A stretch of DNA of 64,000 bases from Didymella arachidicola (lineage: Eukaryota > Ascomycota > Dothideomycetes > Pleosporales > Didymellaceae). Both the position numbers and the translations under genes were made by a program. A model generated the notes under the pieces. That model had not been told where the DNA came from, made no database searches, and was given only the letters and a program-made list of their open reading frames with translations. Location of the stretch: NCBI GenBank assembly GCA_016630955.3, contig CM049985.1:2666001-2730000 (forward strand), read 5' to 3'. Below, piece by piece: positions 1-12,620 of this stretch (position 1 is the first letter of the stretch; every line of letters starts with the position of its first letter).

Positions 1-288
1 TAAATTACTGCCGAAGTGTTGGCAAGACTTGAACTTACGCCTTGGTAGTGCTTCTCCTGCACTGAGATGACGTCGGAAGCTCCAGTTTTGGAGCCTCCAA
101 GCTCTTTATCTCCACACGGTCAAACCTCGGGTCGGTAGCTACGGTATTGCCATGTAGACAAACAGGAAAGCTGAGTCGCCGACCCGACGAGAGGCGGACG
201 TGCCTTTGTTGCATCTCAGAGTACATAAGGACCGGTGTTGACGGGATTTTGAAAGAACAAGGCACTGTCAACTTGTCCATTCCACACC
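1..288. other. upstream region of the beta-glucosidase gene
   Basis: No gene is supported here. The stretch is the presumed promoter and 5' leader of the beta-glucosidase starting at 289. The bases before the start (CACACC-ATGG) fit a fungal start context. Short open frames on both strands show no recognisable domain. Confidence 0.6.
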
Positions 289-2776
289 ATGGCTGCCCTT
301 CTCTCAGCACTCGCGGTTTTGACTGTTGTCAATGCTCAGGCATATGACTCTGGCTCGAGATCTGAAGATGCATTCTCGTACGTTCAGCCTCTGAACACGA
401 CCATCTTGGGTGATCGTGGCCACTCGCCCGCTGTTTACCCTTCTCGTGAGTAGCATAAGTGATGTCTTCTCTCGACGTACCTAACAAGAAGCAGCCAATA
501 TCTCTGCCGATGCTACCGGTGGTTGGGAGGAGGCTGTCGCGAAGGCTCGTGCCTTCGTTGACCAGCTCACTATCGAAGAGAAGGCCGACATGGTCACTGG
601 TCAGGCCGGACCTTGTGTTGGTAACATCGTTGCCATTCCTCGTCTTGGCTTCCAGGGTCTTTGTCTCCAGGACGGACCTCTGGCCATTCGTATTGCCGAC
701 TATGCCAGTGTTTTCTCCGCTGGTGTGTCCGCAGCCGCATCTTGGGATAGAACCCTGATGCACGAGCGCGGTTATGCCATGGGTCAGGAGTTCAAGGCCA
801 AGGGCGCTCACGTTGCCCTCAGCCCCGTTGCTGGACCTCTTGGTCGCTCTGCTTATGCTGGACGTAATTGGGAAGGCTTTGCTGCCGACCCCTACCTCAC
901 TGGTGTTGCTATGGAGGAGACCATCACAGGTCACCAGGATGCAGGTGTTCAGGCCACCGCAAAGCACTTCATCGCCAACGAGCAGGAGACTCTCCGTAAT
1001 CCCCTCTTTACTGAGAACGGCACCACTACCGATACCGACGTTGCTGCTGTGTCCTCCAACCTCGACGACCGCACTATGCACGAGCTCTATCTTTGGCCAT
1101 TCGCCAATGCCGTCAAGGCTAAGGCTGCTTCTTTCATGTGCAGCTACCAGCGCATCAATGGCTCGTATAGCTGCCAGAATTCTGCTACGCAAAATGGTCT
1201 GCTGAAGACGGAGCTCGGCTTTCAGGGTTACATCATGTCCGACTGGGGTGCGGTGCACTCTGGCGTTGCTTCCATTGAGGCTGGTCTCGACATGAACATG
1301 CCCGGCGGACTTGGAGAGTACGGCCAGGCTTTCGGTAGCCCCTCCTTCTTCGGTGGCAACGTTACTCTCGCCGTCAACAACGGTACGCTCGATGTTACGC
1401 GAGTTGATGACATGATTGTCCGTATCATGACACCTTACTACTGGCTCGGTCAGGACAAAGACTTCCCCACTGTCGACCCCAGCACTCCTGCCCTCAACAC
1501 GTTCTCCCCTGTTAACACTTGGACCCGCGAATTCAACTTGACTGGCGAGTCCAGTCGCGATGTGCGCGGCGACCATAGCAAGCTCATTCGCAAGCACGGT
1601 GCTGCTGGCACTGTCCTGCTCAAGAACAAGGGCGCACTTCCCCTGAACAGCCCTCGCAACATCGCCATTTTCGGTAACGATGCTTCTGAGCCCCACAAGC
1701 AGCTCAACCAGGACAACTATGAGTACGGAACTCTCCTCGCCGGTGGTGGCTCCGGTACTGGTCAGGTGTCTTCCGTCATCACCCCTCTCCAGGCTATCAA
1801 GGAGGTCTCCGCAAAGAACGGCACCAAGATTGTTCAGTACTTCCTCAATAACACTGAAATTATTGAGAGTGACCTCGATGACCTCTGGATCAGCGAGCTC
1901 CCCAACGTCTGCATTGTCCTGCTCAAGACCTGGGCTGAGGAGGCTGCTGACCGTGAACATCTGAGCGTCGACTGGGACGGTAACGCGGTTGTCGAGAATG
2001 TTGCTTCTAAGTGCAACAACACCATCGTAGTAACTCACTCCTCTGGTATCAACACTTTGCCTTGGGCAGACCACGAGAACGTCACCGCTATCCTTGCCGC
2101 CCACTACCCCGGTGAGCAATCCGGCTACTCGCTGACCGACATCCTCTACGGCGAGGTCAACCCCAGCGGTCACCTGCCCTACACCATCGCTCTGAACGGC
2201 TCCGACTACAACGCCCCTCCCACCACCGCTATCAACACGACTGGCTACTTCGACTGGCAGTCCTGGTTCGACGAGAAACTTGAGATCGACTACCGTCACT
2301 TCGACGCTCGCAACATCTCCGTCCGCTACGAGTTTGGCTTCGGTCTCTCGTACACCACCTTCAACATCTCCGACGTCAAGGCCGAGGCTCTCGAGAACAA
2401 CATCACTGCCCACCCCGAGGCGCGCAAGATCATGCCCGGTGGCAATCCCGCTCTGTGGGAGTCCATCTACAACGTCACCATCTCGCTCAGCAACTCCGGT
2501 TCCGTCGCCGGCGCTGGTGTACCCCAGCTTTACGTTGGTTTCCCCGAGAGCACACCTGCTGGTACTCCTCCCAAGCAGCTCCGTGGCTTCGAGAAAGTTT
2601 ATCTTGAGGCGGGTGAGAGCCAGACTGTGAGCTTCGAGCTCGCGCGTCGTGACCTGTCCTACTGGGACATTATCAGCCAACAGTGGGTCATCCCTGAAGG
2701 CGAGTTCTCGCTTTACCTTGGCTTTAGCAGCAGGGATATTGTTGAGACTCACAAGATCACTGTTCTCAGTGCATAG
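289..2776 (+). CDS. secreted GH3 beta-glucosidase
   Basis: Hydrolyses terminal beta-D-glucosidic bonds (cellobiose and other glucosides) outside the cell. Two exons, 289-445 and 495-2776, separated by a 49-nt GTGAGT...CAG intron. The frame closes exactly (phase 1) to give 812 residues, normal for fungal GH3 enzymes. The first 16 residues (MAALLSALAVLTVVNA) form a clean signal peptide before QAY. The GH3 N-terminal barrel follows, with the KHFIANEQE substrate-site segment. The nucleophile motif MSDWGAVHSG places the catalytic Asp near residue 302. Next comes the alpha/beta sandwich domain (around 380-620), and the C-terminal fibronectin-III-like domain ends near PEGEFSLYLGFSSRD. An ORF track starting at codon 590 misses the first exon. 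The very long antisense open frame here is a codon-bias shadow. Confidence 0.95.
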
Positions 2777-3547
2777 ATTCGTGAGGTTTCTATTACTATC
2801 AGCGAGTTTGTAATGACTGTATGATGATACATAATAATAATCAAAAATATTTCACAATAGTTGTTCCACCATGCCCGTGTGCTTCATGTGAATGATACAG
2901 AAAGTAGTATGGAAAGATGAAATCTCACAACGCCGCAGAACAATAATAGGCGTGACGGAAGAAAAGGGCTTTGCTCACTGGTGCTGTAATCCTTTCTGTC
3001 CTCCCGCGTGAACCACGTTCATACCAAGATCGAAACAAGTGCTTGGGGTTGAATGCATGCATGTTTCCTCTCTGTATGTCTAGAAATGAGAACAATCGAT
3101 AATGGATTGCTCCAGTTGCTTTCGCTGGCACATTGGCATGTTTGAGCGTACACTGCTGTCTCCTCAATCCTGCATGGCGAGAGTACTGAAAGCTATACAA
3201 ACTTTCGCATCTTGCTTCGTAAGTATGCGTTGATTCTCACATGTTGAAGTGCCAGCTAATCATCTCGATTGGACGCTGTTTTGTATGCCCTGAGCAATTA
3301 TCGCGACTGTTCGTGCGTTCCGAGATGGATGAAGTCAAAATTCGAAAGGAAGAGCAGTTTTTGACATGTGTCTGAGCGCGTGTGGCGTCGATTGTAGTCT
3401 GTCCACTGCTAGAGACAAGGCACAAGAGTAAGGAAATGTACAGAGATAATTTGGATTTTTGGTAAACTTGCCCAAACGCCACAGGAGTCGGGATAACCAC
3501 TATTTTAAATCCGCATCCTCCGCTCGTGAGAAATTCTTCCAGCAAAC
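2777..3547. other. intergenic, convergent 3' ends
   Basis: About 770 bases between the convergent ends of the beta-glucosidase and the purine permease. The AT-rich part around 2820-2860 is a plausible polyadenylation area for the upstream gene. I see no coding pattern, RNA gene or repeat. Confidence 0.6.
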
Positions 3548-5414
3548 CTACAACTTGCCAGCAGGTGCGATGTCACTGCTCGCTCTAGCCTCCTTGTTCA
3601 TCCTCTGCACACGCTCCCATTCCTGCCGATCAGCAACCTCCTCCTGCTCCTCTGCCGTCAGCTCTGGAATCTCATCTTCAATCTCCTCCGGCAGTATCAG
3701 ATTGAGGATAACAGTGACGAACGCCACGACCGCGAAGCCCGTCTCAAGCACGAGCTCAATCGCATCGTAGAAGCCCGCAAGCGCGCGGTTGTCGCCTGAA
3801 TATGTGAATACGTAGCTGAACCATGTCGGCACCATGGTGGCGCCGAAACCGAGCGTGAACCCCGCAGTCAGAATGAACCGGTTGCGGCGCGTCATCTCGG
3901 TGCGCGCGATGATAGCGATACCCGAGACGACGACAGCGGAGAAGAGGAAGGTTGTCATGCCTCCGAGCACCGCGGGTGGGATAGCGACGAGGGCGGCGGC
4001 GAACTTGGCGAATACGCCCATGACAATGAGCCAGAAACAGCATGCGTAACCGGCCTTGCGATTGGCACAGCGCGTGAGGGCAATGACGCCGTTGTTCTGA
4101 GCGAACGTCGACATGGGCGTGATAGTGCAGAGGGCGGCGATGATACCATTGAGGCCGTCGGCGAGCACACCACCTTGGATGCGGGAGTCGAATAGTTCAC
4201 CATCGACTTGCAGTCGCGATACGTCGCAGGTGGCGGTGATGTCACCGATGGCTTCCATGGCAAGCACCATGTAGACTGCGAGCAGCGGGAGTACGATTGG
4301 ACCGTAGACGCTCAGCTTGAAGGTCTCGACCCAGATGAAGCTGGCAGCGGACGCGGCGTCGATGTCAGAGCGGTCGAAGTAGCCCGCAGCGCCGGCGATG
4401 ATGCAGCCAACAAGCAATCCGATGACGACGGCGGTGGATTTCATAATGGGCGCACCGAAGCGTTCGCAAATGATGATGGTGATGAAGACGCTGAAGCCAA
4501 GGCCAATGAATTCCGCTGAACCCCATGGAAGAGCACGGGGAGCGTTGATGGTAGGGCACAACTGATAGATGCCGGTAGTAGGGCGTTCCTGGCATCCGCT
4601 GCTGCCGCCAGCCCAATTTTGGAAGCCAGTCAGAATGAGATTCACGCCAATGAGCATGACTGTTGGACCAGTGACTAGAGGTGGAAAGATCTTCTTCAAC
4701 AGGCGAGGAGACGTGAACGACATGGCGATTTCGAGGAGCGCGCAGCAGGCACCGGTACCTAGGATCGCGCCGTATCCGTTGGGACAAGGCAATGGGTTTC
4801 CATTCGCATCAGAGGGGCACATGCCGTTGGCGTACATTTGGCTGAGTGCACCGGTTGCCACGGGAATGGTGGCGAACGACGTTCCGACGACCGAGATCAG
4901 ACCTGTACCTACGTAGTAGGGAGTGCGCCAGATGTGGAATCTGGAGGCGTTAGTTTACAAGGCCAGTGTCGAGTATGACGATCATGATCATACCTTGTGA
5001 TTTGAACAGCAGAGAGAATACCACAGACGATAAGCGAAGTCGATACAAGGTAACGCTGCTGGCTGCCACTCAAGTGTGCAGCGTTAGCCAAAATGATGGG
5101 GGGTGTGATGACACCCGCCAACATAGCGAGTGCATGTTGAAAACCCAGAAGCAAGGCCAGAAAAACGGGCATGCGATCATGGAGGCCGAAGAAAGGCGCA
5201 GCCCGACGGACCTTCTTCATGAATGGGAGGTTGGGCTTGAAGAGGAAAGCATAGTCATATGTTCCAATGAGTCCATCCCTAAAGTTTATTAGTCACTGAC
5301 GCGGTATAGCGATTCGCAAAGCTCATACTTCGTCGTGAAAGCCTTCCCAAGGCGTCTACATTTCTCACCGAAGCTGCGCTTTGGTGTGTGATCTGGTCCA
5401 ATTCGGTCCGCCAT
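3548..5414 (-). CDS. NAT/NCS2 purine (xanthine/uric acid) permease
   Basis: Plasma-membrane nucleobase:H+ symporter of the UapA/UapC type, importing uric acid, xanthine or related purines as nitrogen source. Three exons on the minus strand, 5414-5329, 5278-4994 and 4940-3548, with introns of 50 and 53 nt. All junctions close in frame and give 587 residues, close to the roughly 574 of Aspergillus UapA. The start is the only in-frame ATG before MADRIGPDHTPKRSF. The protein is polytopic throughout. The NAT signature QNNGVIALTR lies at about residues 405-414, almost where UapA has it, and GFQHALAML marks TM1. The cytosolic C-tail is acidic (EEIEDEIPELTAEEQEEV). The family assignment is firm. Whether the substrate is uric acid/xanthine or adenine/guanine cannot be settled by eye. 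Confidence 0.93.
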
Positions 5415-8273
5415 TATGGTAATTGACAGTGCGGAACTTGTCAACTCTCTTTTTTAATGAGGCCTGGAGATCCTCACGGGGTGCTGTCGCTGATTGGCAG
5501 CGTCCTGCGGATGATTGTTGCTCGCTTGCCGAAGAGGTTGAACGACTGATCGGTATTAAATTTTGCAGACCCGAGCGGCGACGTCGTTGGCGCTGATACG
5601 AAAGTCTGGTTACACCAGAGGCTGCGTCGCGTAGTGCAGCTAGCGGCAGCTAGCGGGTATGCTTATGCTGCGCGGTTGATATGCGGGGAAGAATTGCTGT
5701 AGGGCTGTAGAATACGGTGGAGGCCGATGATGTTGCTTGTCGAAGGCGTTGGAGCGTTTCAAAATCATAGTGGAAAGACCTTGTACTTTATGTCTTGTCG
5801 TGATAAATGATCTACGAGATGAGATTTGCTTTATCTCTAAGGCAAAACCCACGATACACAACGGCACGCGCCTGGAGGATCTAGTTTGCACAAGAAAAGC
5901 CACTCATAGCATCCGCTGAATGGAAGAAGCCGAAAAGGATCGTAATTCGCCGGCAATGCAGTATCTTCTCCACGGCGGTCTTGTCTTTCATGGGGTCAAG
6001 CTTGAGGGCTGAGGCGGCGCGCGCCTACGGTTTGCTAAACCTACGATCATACTGATAGCAGCATGGCATCTGATTGGCTCCGAGTGAACAACAAGCTTAC
6101 CTGATATTCGGTGCCCGCCGATACCAGTGAAGATTTCAATGATACATCGCAAGATGCGAGGAGATCCCACGTCTGATGGAAGAAGTCTTGGTGTTGAGAG
6201 CTGTCAATGTGTCTGTCCGTCGCTGGGTACCGGGCGCAACGGAGTGCTGCGATCCTTCTCTATCGCAGCACTGTGACGCGCTGCAACATCCGTTGCGTCC
6301 AGGGCTTTCCCAGTTCCTCGTATAACATACGCATGCGGCATTGCTTTGCTTGTGTTGGTAGCGCAGTCGTCCGATATCGGACAGAATAAAGTGTAGCTGC
6401 TCAGCCCTCACACACGGACGAAGGATGCAACTTCAGAGCCACGATCTGTCACTAGCTGTAACAGCCACGATGAATTGCCAGAACCTGTGCATCGCACCGG
6501 GATGGAGTTGCAATATCAAGAAGCGGGACGAAAATCACTCATCAATATTGAGGAAGCTATCAGGTCAGTCATATACGATAAGTGAGTCTGAGTCCTTGCG
6601 GTCCTCGTCCGTGAGCTGTTGCGGCTCGACAACGCAGACCCATCTTCCGGCGAACATGCGTTCTGTTGAGGGTGGGGAAAGAATGACTGCTAATTGCTGG
6701 GGGTTGTGGGATAGGGCTAGATGGGGACCGCATTATGACCAGAACATACGAGGTAGGGCTGTATAGGTCCTGGTAGGTCGCAAGGCATCGAAGTCGTCAT
6801 CAACCTCAGCCTCGTTGGTAACGGCACGAACGGTATCGAGGTGTTTGGCATACCGTTGTCTGTTGAGCTGGATGAGGGCATGTCGACAGACAACAACTTG
6901 CTCAGGGCTAATGGATTTATGAGGGGTCTGTCATCTGAAACCGAGGGGAGCTGTTTGCGGCAGTCATGCTAAGGTGTTGTCTGCGAGCAGAATGCCAGAT
7001 TGCGCAGCCTGATATCGCGAAGCGCGTGAGTGGCTGCGAAACTGGCGATAGCTTGGTGTTGAGGAGCACGCAGACCTGACTAGGCTGCATTGGGAACAGC
7101 TTGCGAGCGCGAAGAACCGGGATGGGCAGCCGTGGAGTCGGCAACACAAGCCCTGGTGATACGCTCCAGGCACAAATTCTTCCGGCAGTGAGACGGGGTC
7201 TCGCATTGACGGAGTGGCATACATGCAATTGAGTGTAGCAGGATGCGTCAATTGCAAGCATTGCAGCAGCGCAACATGAGGACGCACAAGCCAGACTGCA
7301 GGCCGTCGTCAAGATGCAGCAGTAGTGCCTCGGTAGCGTCTCTGCGATATCAACAGCCGCGTCCCTGACGCTTCGGTGGCACACCTGGACGATTTTGCCA
7401 CCTGTCATTGGTGACGGTTTCTGCGGGGCCTAAGATCGAAAGGAGGCCGGCTAGCAATGACGAGACCCAGTGGCCTCACCACAGCGTGAGGTCTGCTATG
7501 CCCGGAGCGGCAATTCTCTGCTTGCTGGCTGGCTGGGACGCAATTGCGACGACCAGACCGCCTTTTCGCAGTGCTTCGAACTGTGCAGCTGCTTTGAGCT
7601 CGCGGCCAGACGCAGCGCGCTGAAACACCACGTCTCTACCATGGCGGTGCCGCGAGGCTGCCGATGGCAAATTTCGAACTTGGAGCGACGCTTCGAGAAT
7701 CTGGGGAACTGTAGCCACGTCCGTTCAGGCTTGCGAAAACACGGACAACGCCACCTTTTCGATGCTGAGCACCGAGATCAGCGCGTTTCTGCTGCCTTCC
7801 TGCGGCAGCGATCCGCCTTTGCACCAAATTCTTTTCGCACCGTTACTGGCGCGCGGCATCTGCTTGACCGTGCAGGACCCTGGCCAGCGAATCGCCGGCT
7901 GCGCTAGGCTGCCGATGACAAAAAATACGGCGGCGGCAGGTCTCGAAGGGTTTCTGGTGGAGCGATGCAAGGTCCCGGTTTATTCGCTTAGCGTGCAGTG
8001 CGTTGGGGATTCAACAGACAGTGCTTCCATTCCACCGCTAATCGCTATATTATCTGGCTGTGCCTGCCGTGCCTCTCCTTCCTCATCCTCTCCCGCTCCT
8101 GCTTTCCAACCTGACCCCTCTTTCTTGAGTGTGGTATTCCTTCGCTACCGGAGCCCTTAGCTGTGTGCTTCCTGGAGACCGATCGGAGCTCAAGAATTCT
8201 TTGAGCCCCTACACCCTGCGAGTACCTTTCTCGCCATCACCCCACCGGTATCCTCGCACATTACCCCGCCATC
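5415..8273. other. long gene-free stretch upstream of OLE1
   Basis: About 2.9 kb between divergent genes (the permease on minus, the desaturase on plus). Open frames here are short, overlap on both strands and show no domain. The last 220 bases hold a pyrimidine-rich tract (about 8065-8130, CTCCTTCCTCATCCTCTCC-like), typical of promoters of highly expressed fungal genes, and a C-rich leader directly before the OLE1 start. The rest holds nothing I can name. Confidence 0.55.
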
Positions 8274-9771
8274 ATGCCCTCCTCCCAGGCTGTCTCTGGC
8301 GACCTCGCCATCAAGCCCGAGTTCGTCGACCAGAAGTCGCCCATGGCTTCGACCAGCGAGCCCAACCGCAATACCAAGTACGACCCTAAGAAGCCTCACA
8401 TCACCGACACGCCCATCACAAAGGCGAACTGGTACAAGCACGTCAACTGGCTCAATGTAAGTTTTCTTCCCATCACCAATTGGGGTTGGACCGCCTGCTA
8501 ACAACAATCAGGTCGTCTTCATCATCGGCATCCCCCTCGCTGGCTGCATCGCGGCTTTCTGGACTCCTTTGAAGTGGCAGACCGCCCTCTGGGCAGTCAT
8601 CTACTACTTCTGGACCGGTCTCGGCATCACAGCTGGTTACCATCGTCTTTGGGCGCACAAGTCGTACAACGCTTCGCTTCCTCTGTCCATCTTCCTCGCT
8701 GTCGTTGGTGGCGGTGCCGTCGAGGGCTCCATTCGCTGGTGGAGCCGTGACCACCGTGCTCACCACCGCTACACCGACACCAACAAGGACCCCTACTCCG
8801 TCCGCAAGGGTCTTCTGTACTCCCATCTGGGCTGGATGGTCATGAAGCAGAACCCCAAGCGTATTGGCCGTACCGACATCACCGATCTGAACGAGGACCC
8901 CGTTGTCGTCTGGCAGCACAAGCATTACATCAAGGTCGTCATCTTCATGGGTCTGATCTTCCCCTCTGCTGTCGCCGGTCTCCTCTGGAACGACTGGAAG
9001 GGTGGATTCATCTACGCCGGTATCCTGCGCATCTTCTTCGTCCAGCAGGCCACCTTCTGTGTCAACTCGCTGGCTCACTGGCTCGGTGACCAACCCTTCG
9101 ACGACCGCAACTCTCCTCGCGACCACGTCATCACTGCTCTTGTCACTCTCGGTGAGGGCTACCACAACTTCCACCACGAGTTTCCCTCCGACTACCGCAA
9201 TGCTATCGAGTGGCACCAGTACGACCCCACCAAGTGGTCCATCTGGATGTGGTCCAAGCTTGGCCTTGCCTCCAACCTGAAGCAGTTCCGCGCCAACGAG
9301 ATTGAGAAGGGCCGTGTCCAGCAGCTCCAGAAGAAGATCGACCAGAAGCGCTCCAAGCTTGACTGGGGTGTTCCTCTTGAGCAGCTGCCCGTTATCGAGT
9401 GGGACGACTATGTTGAGCAGGTCAAGAACGGTCGTGGTCTTGTTGCTGTCGCCGGTGTCGTTCACGACGTTACCGACTTCATCAACGAGCACCCCGGTGG
9501 TAAGACTCTTATCAAGAGCGGTCTCGGCAAGGATGCCACCGCCATGTTCAATGGTGGTGTCTATTTCCACTCCAACGCGGCCCACAACCTCCTCTCCACC
9601 ATGCGTGTCGGCGTCATTCGTGGCGGATGCGAGGTCGAGATCTGGAAGCGCGCACAGATGGAGAACAAGGAAGGCTTCATCGCCAAGGACGCCGCTGGTA
9701 ACCCTATCGTCCGCGCTGGCGACCAGGTCACCAAGGTTGCTCAGCCTGCTGTCAGTGCGAGCGCCGCATGA
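8274..9771 (+). CDS. OLE1: stearoyl-CoA (delta-9) desaturase with cytochrome b5 domain
   Basis: Inserts the delta-9 double bond into palmitoyl- and stearoyl-CoA at the ER, the route to oleate and palmitoleate. Exons 8274-8456 and 8512-9771 flank a 55-nt intron (GTAAGT...CAG, branch GCTAAC) and encode 480 residues, a usual length for fungal Ole1. The three di-iron histidine boxes are intact: HRLWAH at about 105, HRAHH at about 142 and HNFHH at about 282. A fused C-terminal cytochrome b5 domain has its haem motif EHPGG at about 388 and a second haem-side HSNAAH segment. Hydrophobic segments pair around the boxes as expected for this ER enzyme. An acyl-CoA synthetase gene lies two genes downstream, a loose lipid-metabolism neighbourhood. 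Confidence 0.96.
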
Positions 9772-10172
9772 GCGAGTATGCATATCAATTTGAGCGAAGC
9801 GATATCCGGAGTTAGGGCTTTGTTTTGAATCATTGGGCATAGTAATTTCACTTCCCAGCGTTCGCTTGAGCATCACAGGTGTGATCGCTTGAATATTAGA
9901 CGGAGTATGATTACAGCCTCTTTACGAGTGCAATGGCACAAAAGCCTATCGGCATCGACCGAGCAATGAAAACTATTATGACTTCGTATGATTGTACTTC
10001 TATAGTGATTGCATAATGTACGTCGTTCCCTTACCATGTCTTCGTCGCTACTGCCTACTCGAGGTCTGTGCTTGCAGCCTGTCGCCACCAACAACCCTAC
10101 GCATTCACCATCAAAGCTCAGAGATTGCGGGAGCGCTATCTTTGTATTTCTGTGACAATCACATTTACACAA
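9772..10172. other. OLE1 to TDP1 intergenic
   Basis: About 400 bases holding the 3' end of OLE1 and the promoter of TDP1. I see no additional gene or repeat. Confidence 0.6.
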
Positions 10173-12328
10173 ATGACGCCACCGAGCGGGAACGACATTC
10201 CGCCCGCGAAACGGCGCAGGCTTGACGACACTGCTAATATTGAGGCTGACGGTATAGATGCGACATCTAAAAGCTTAAGCAGACCCGTCAGTCCGCCGCT
10301 GCCGAGACGCAGATCGCCGACACCTGCCATAACAACCTCAACATCACTGCTTGTACCTGCGCCGACTTGGAGCTTCAATGACGTACCAAAACAGACATCG
10401 GCGCCTCCAGCCTCGCAAACATCAGTGTCCTCAGAAGCAGCCAATCAGAGCAATGCACGACCAACTGAAGAGACACAAACCGAAGGGAGCGAACATGAGA
10501 AGGCGAATGCAATCACTGACGCCAGCACTCGATATGCTGCTTCGCCGTTCCAACTCACCAAGATTCGAGATTTGGCGCCGCACCAAAATATAGACACCGT
10601 CGAGCTCAAGGATATCCTGGGTAACCCTTTGATCAGAGAGTGCTGGAACTTCAACTTTCTCTTCGATCTGGATTTTGTTATGTGAGTTTGCAGTGCTGTA
10701 TCTGTTGGCGAGCACGTGTCACACGAACAGCGAACTAATCCTATGTAGGCAACAGTTCGATGAAGACGTCCGGGACCTGGTCAAGGTCAAGATCGTGCAT
10801 GGCTTCTGGAAGCGAGACGATGCGCGGCGCATTAGCATGATGGTAATAAGGACAGCTCCCGCGAGCGCAGCTCTGCCAAGAAGAGGTTTGACTGACATGC
10901 ACGCAGGAGGCAGCAGAGCGGTACCCGAATATGGAACTCGTCAATGCGTACTTACCAGACCCGTTTGGCACCCATCACTCGAAGATGCTCGTTGTGTTCC
11001 GGCACGACGACCACGCACAGATTATCATCCACACCGCCAATATGATCTCGAAAGACTGGACGAACATGAGTCAGGCAGTCTGGAGATCTCCGCTTCTAAG
11101 TCCTTCCTTAATACCTCTAAAATTTGGGCCGTATGCTATTGGCAGTGGCCTACGTTTCCACGTTGATCTCCGCAATTACCTACTTGCGTATGGAAAAAAG
11201 CTGCAAAGGCTGGTCGACCAACTGGCTTTGTATGACTTCTCTGTCATCAGAGCTGCCCTCTTGAGTAGTGCTCCATCACGGCAAGCACTAAGTGAAGCAA
11301 AGCCGGTGCTCCAGACTTCTTTCGGCTGGCTGGGCCTGCAGCAGGTTCTGAACAGCATACCTGTTCGATCCAGAGGGGAGCACCAGAAGCGATCGCACAT
11401 CGTAATGCAAGTATCATCGATTGCAACACTGGGCGCAGCGCCAACCTGGCTATCACACTTCGAATCCGTTCTGTCGCGATCACGTAACTCACAGCAGCTT
11501 TTCAACACCTCGAAACCGAAATTCAACATTATCTTCCCTACAGCCGACGAGATTCGTACCTCTCTCGATGGTTACGAGTCCGGCCAATCGATTCACGTCA
11601 AATTGCAGTCTACTCAACAGCAAAAGCAACTACAATATATGCACCCCCTCCTCTGTCATTGGAAGTCGCCCTCTCCCCCAGCGGCATCAACCTGTACTAC
11701 AGAGCCCCAGGGCCAAGCACAGCGCGGCCCAGCAGCACCGCACATTAAAACCTACATCCGCTTCTCAGACCACACTCAAACCAGCATCGACTGGGCTCTT
11801 GTCACGAGCGCCAATCTAAGTAAGCAGGCATGGGGCGATGTAGTAAATAAACAGGGCGAAGTGAGGGTCCAGAGCTATGAGACAGGCGTGCTAGTCTGGC
11901 CGGACCTCTTCAAAGATGTGTCTGCTGATCAAGACTGCGAGGTGGAGATGGTGCCTGCCTTTGGCAAAGATATGCCGGAACTCGAAAGCACCCCAGCTGT
12001 ACAGCCAAGCGCTCAGCGCCTTCGAGGAGGCGAACATGAAGAGACGAAAGACGAAGGCCAAGCTCCTGTCGACGGTGACGATGATGAGACCGAAGACGAG
12101 ACTGAAGACGAGACTGAGGAATACCTTCGCCGAAACAGAGCAGCTCCCAGCAAAGGCAAAGAAAAGGTGATCACGCGAAACAAGCAACGCGTTATTATTG
12201 GCCTGCGTATGCCATACGATCTACCCTTGAGCTCGTATGGCACAAACGACGTACCTTGGTGCGCAACCCAGGCGTACACAGAGCGGGACTGGAAAGGACG
12301 GGTGTGGGCCGGTTTCCAGCCTCGCTGA
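10173..12328 (+). CDS. TDP1: tyrosyl-DNA phosphodiesterase 1
   Basis: Nuclear repair enzyme that hydrolyses the 3'-phosphotyrosyl bond left by stalled topoisomerase I. Three exons, 10173-10681, 10749-10842 and 10907-12328, close in phase and give 674 residues. The start was chosen at MTPPSGNDIPPAKRRRL, the in-frame ATG nearest the conserved part; the preceding open frame has no better ATG. The N-terminus is basic and Ser/Pro-rich and probably carries a nuclear signal (PPAKRRRLDD). Both HKD half-sites of the phospholipase D fold are present: HHSKM (His225, Lys227) and HIKTY (His480, Lys482), each followed by its Asn-containing segment (HTANMISKDW; TSANLSKQAWG). The family-typical ending DLPLSSYGTNDVPW is intact. 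An acidic insert of repeated ETEDE units lies at about 12085-12120. Confidence 0.94.
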
Positions 12329-12620
12329 TCGCTTGCCATGTTTGCGTTCCGAGACGACACTGGTGGGGGCTCTGCGTATGACTGAGCAGCAACTCGCAGC
12401 ACTAAGTAACATGTAGGGCAATATTGTATGAGTAAATGGGGATTCACTACATAGATACCCTAACAGGTGTAGATAATAAAGCTGGCTATGATATAGAATA
12501 CACGCAGGTCAAATACATCGCACAGAACCGTCATTATCGTAAAAGGAACACCAACCCGCCGTTTCGTTTTTGTCACCGGGTTTGTTGTTACCGAGAGGAG
12601 TCCAATATAGGAGTGGGTAT
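12329..12620. other. convergent 3' ends of TDP1 and acyl-CoA synthetase
   Basis: Short region shared by two converging genes. It is AT-richer than its flanks around 12465-12545 and has no coding signal. I did not identify a distinct terminator element. Confidence 0.5.

Noticed and set aside
329..2752. Minus-strand open frame of 807 codons antisense to the GH3 glucosidase
   Set aside because: It mirrors the strongly biased third positions of the real gene. The product is Val/Gly/Asp-rich with no domain, while the plus strand has a complete GH3 protein.
8473..9876. Minus-strand open frame of 467 codons antisense to OLE1
   Set aside because: Codon-bias shadow of a highly expressed gene; composition without domain and it overlaps the desaturase exon completely.
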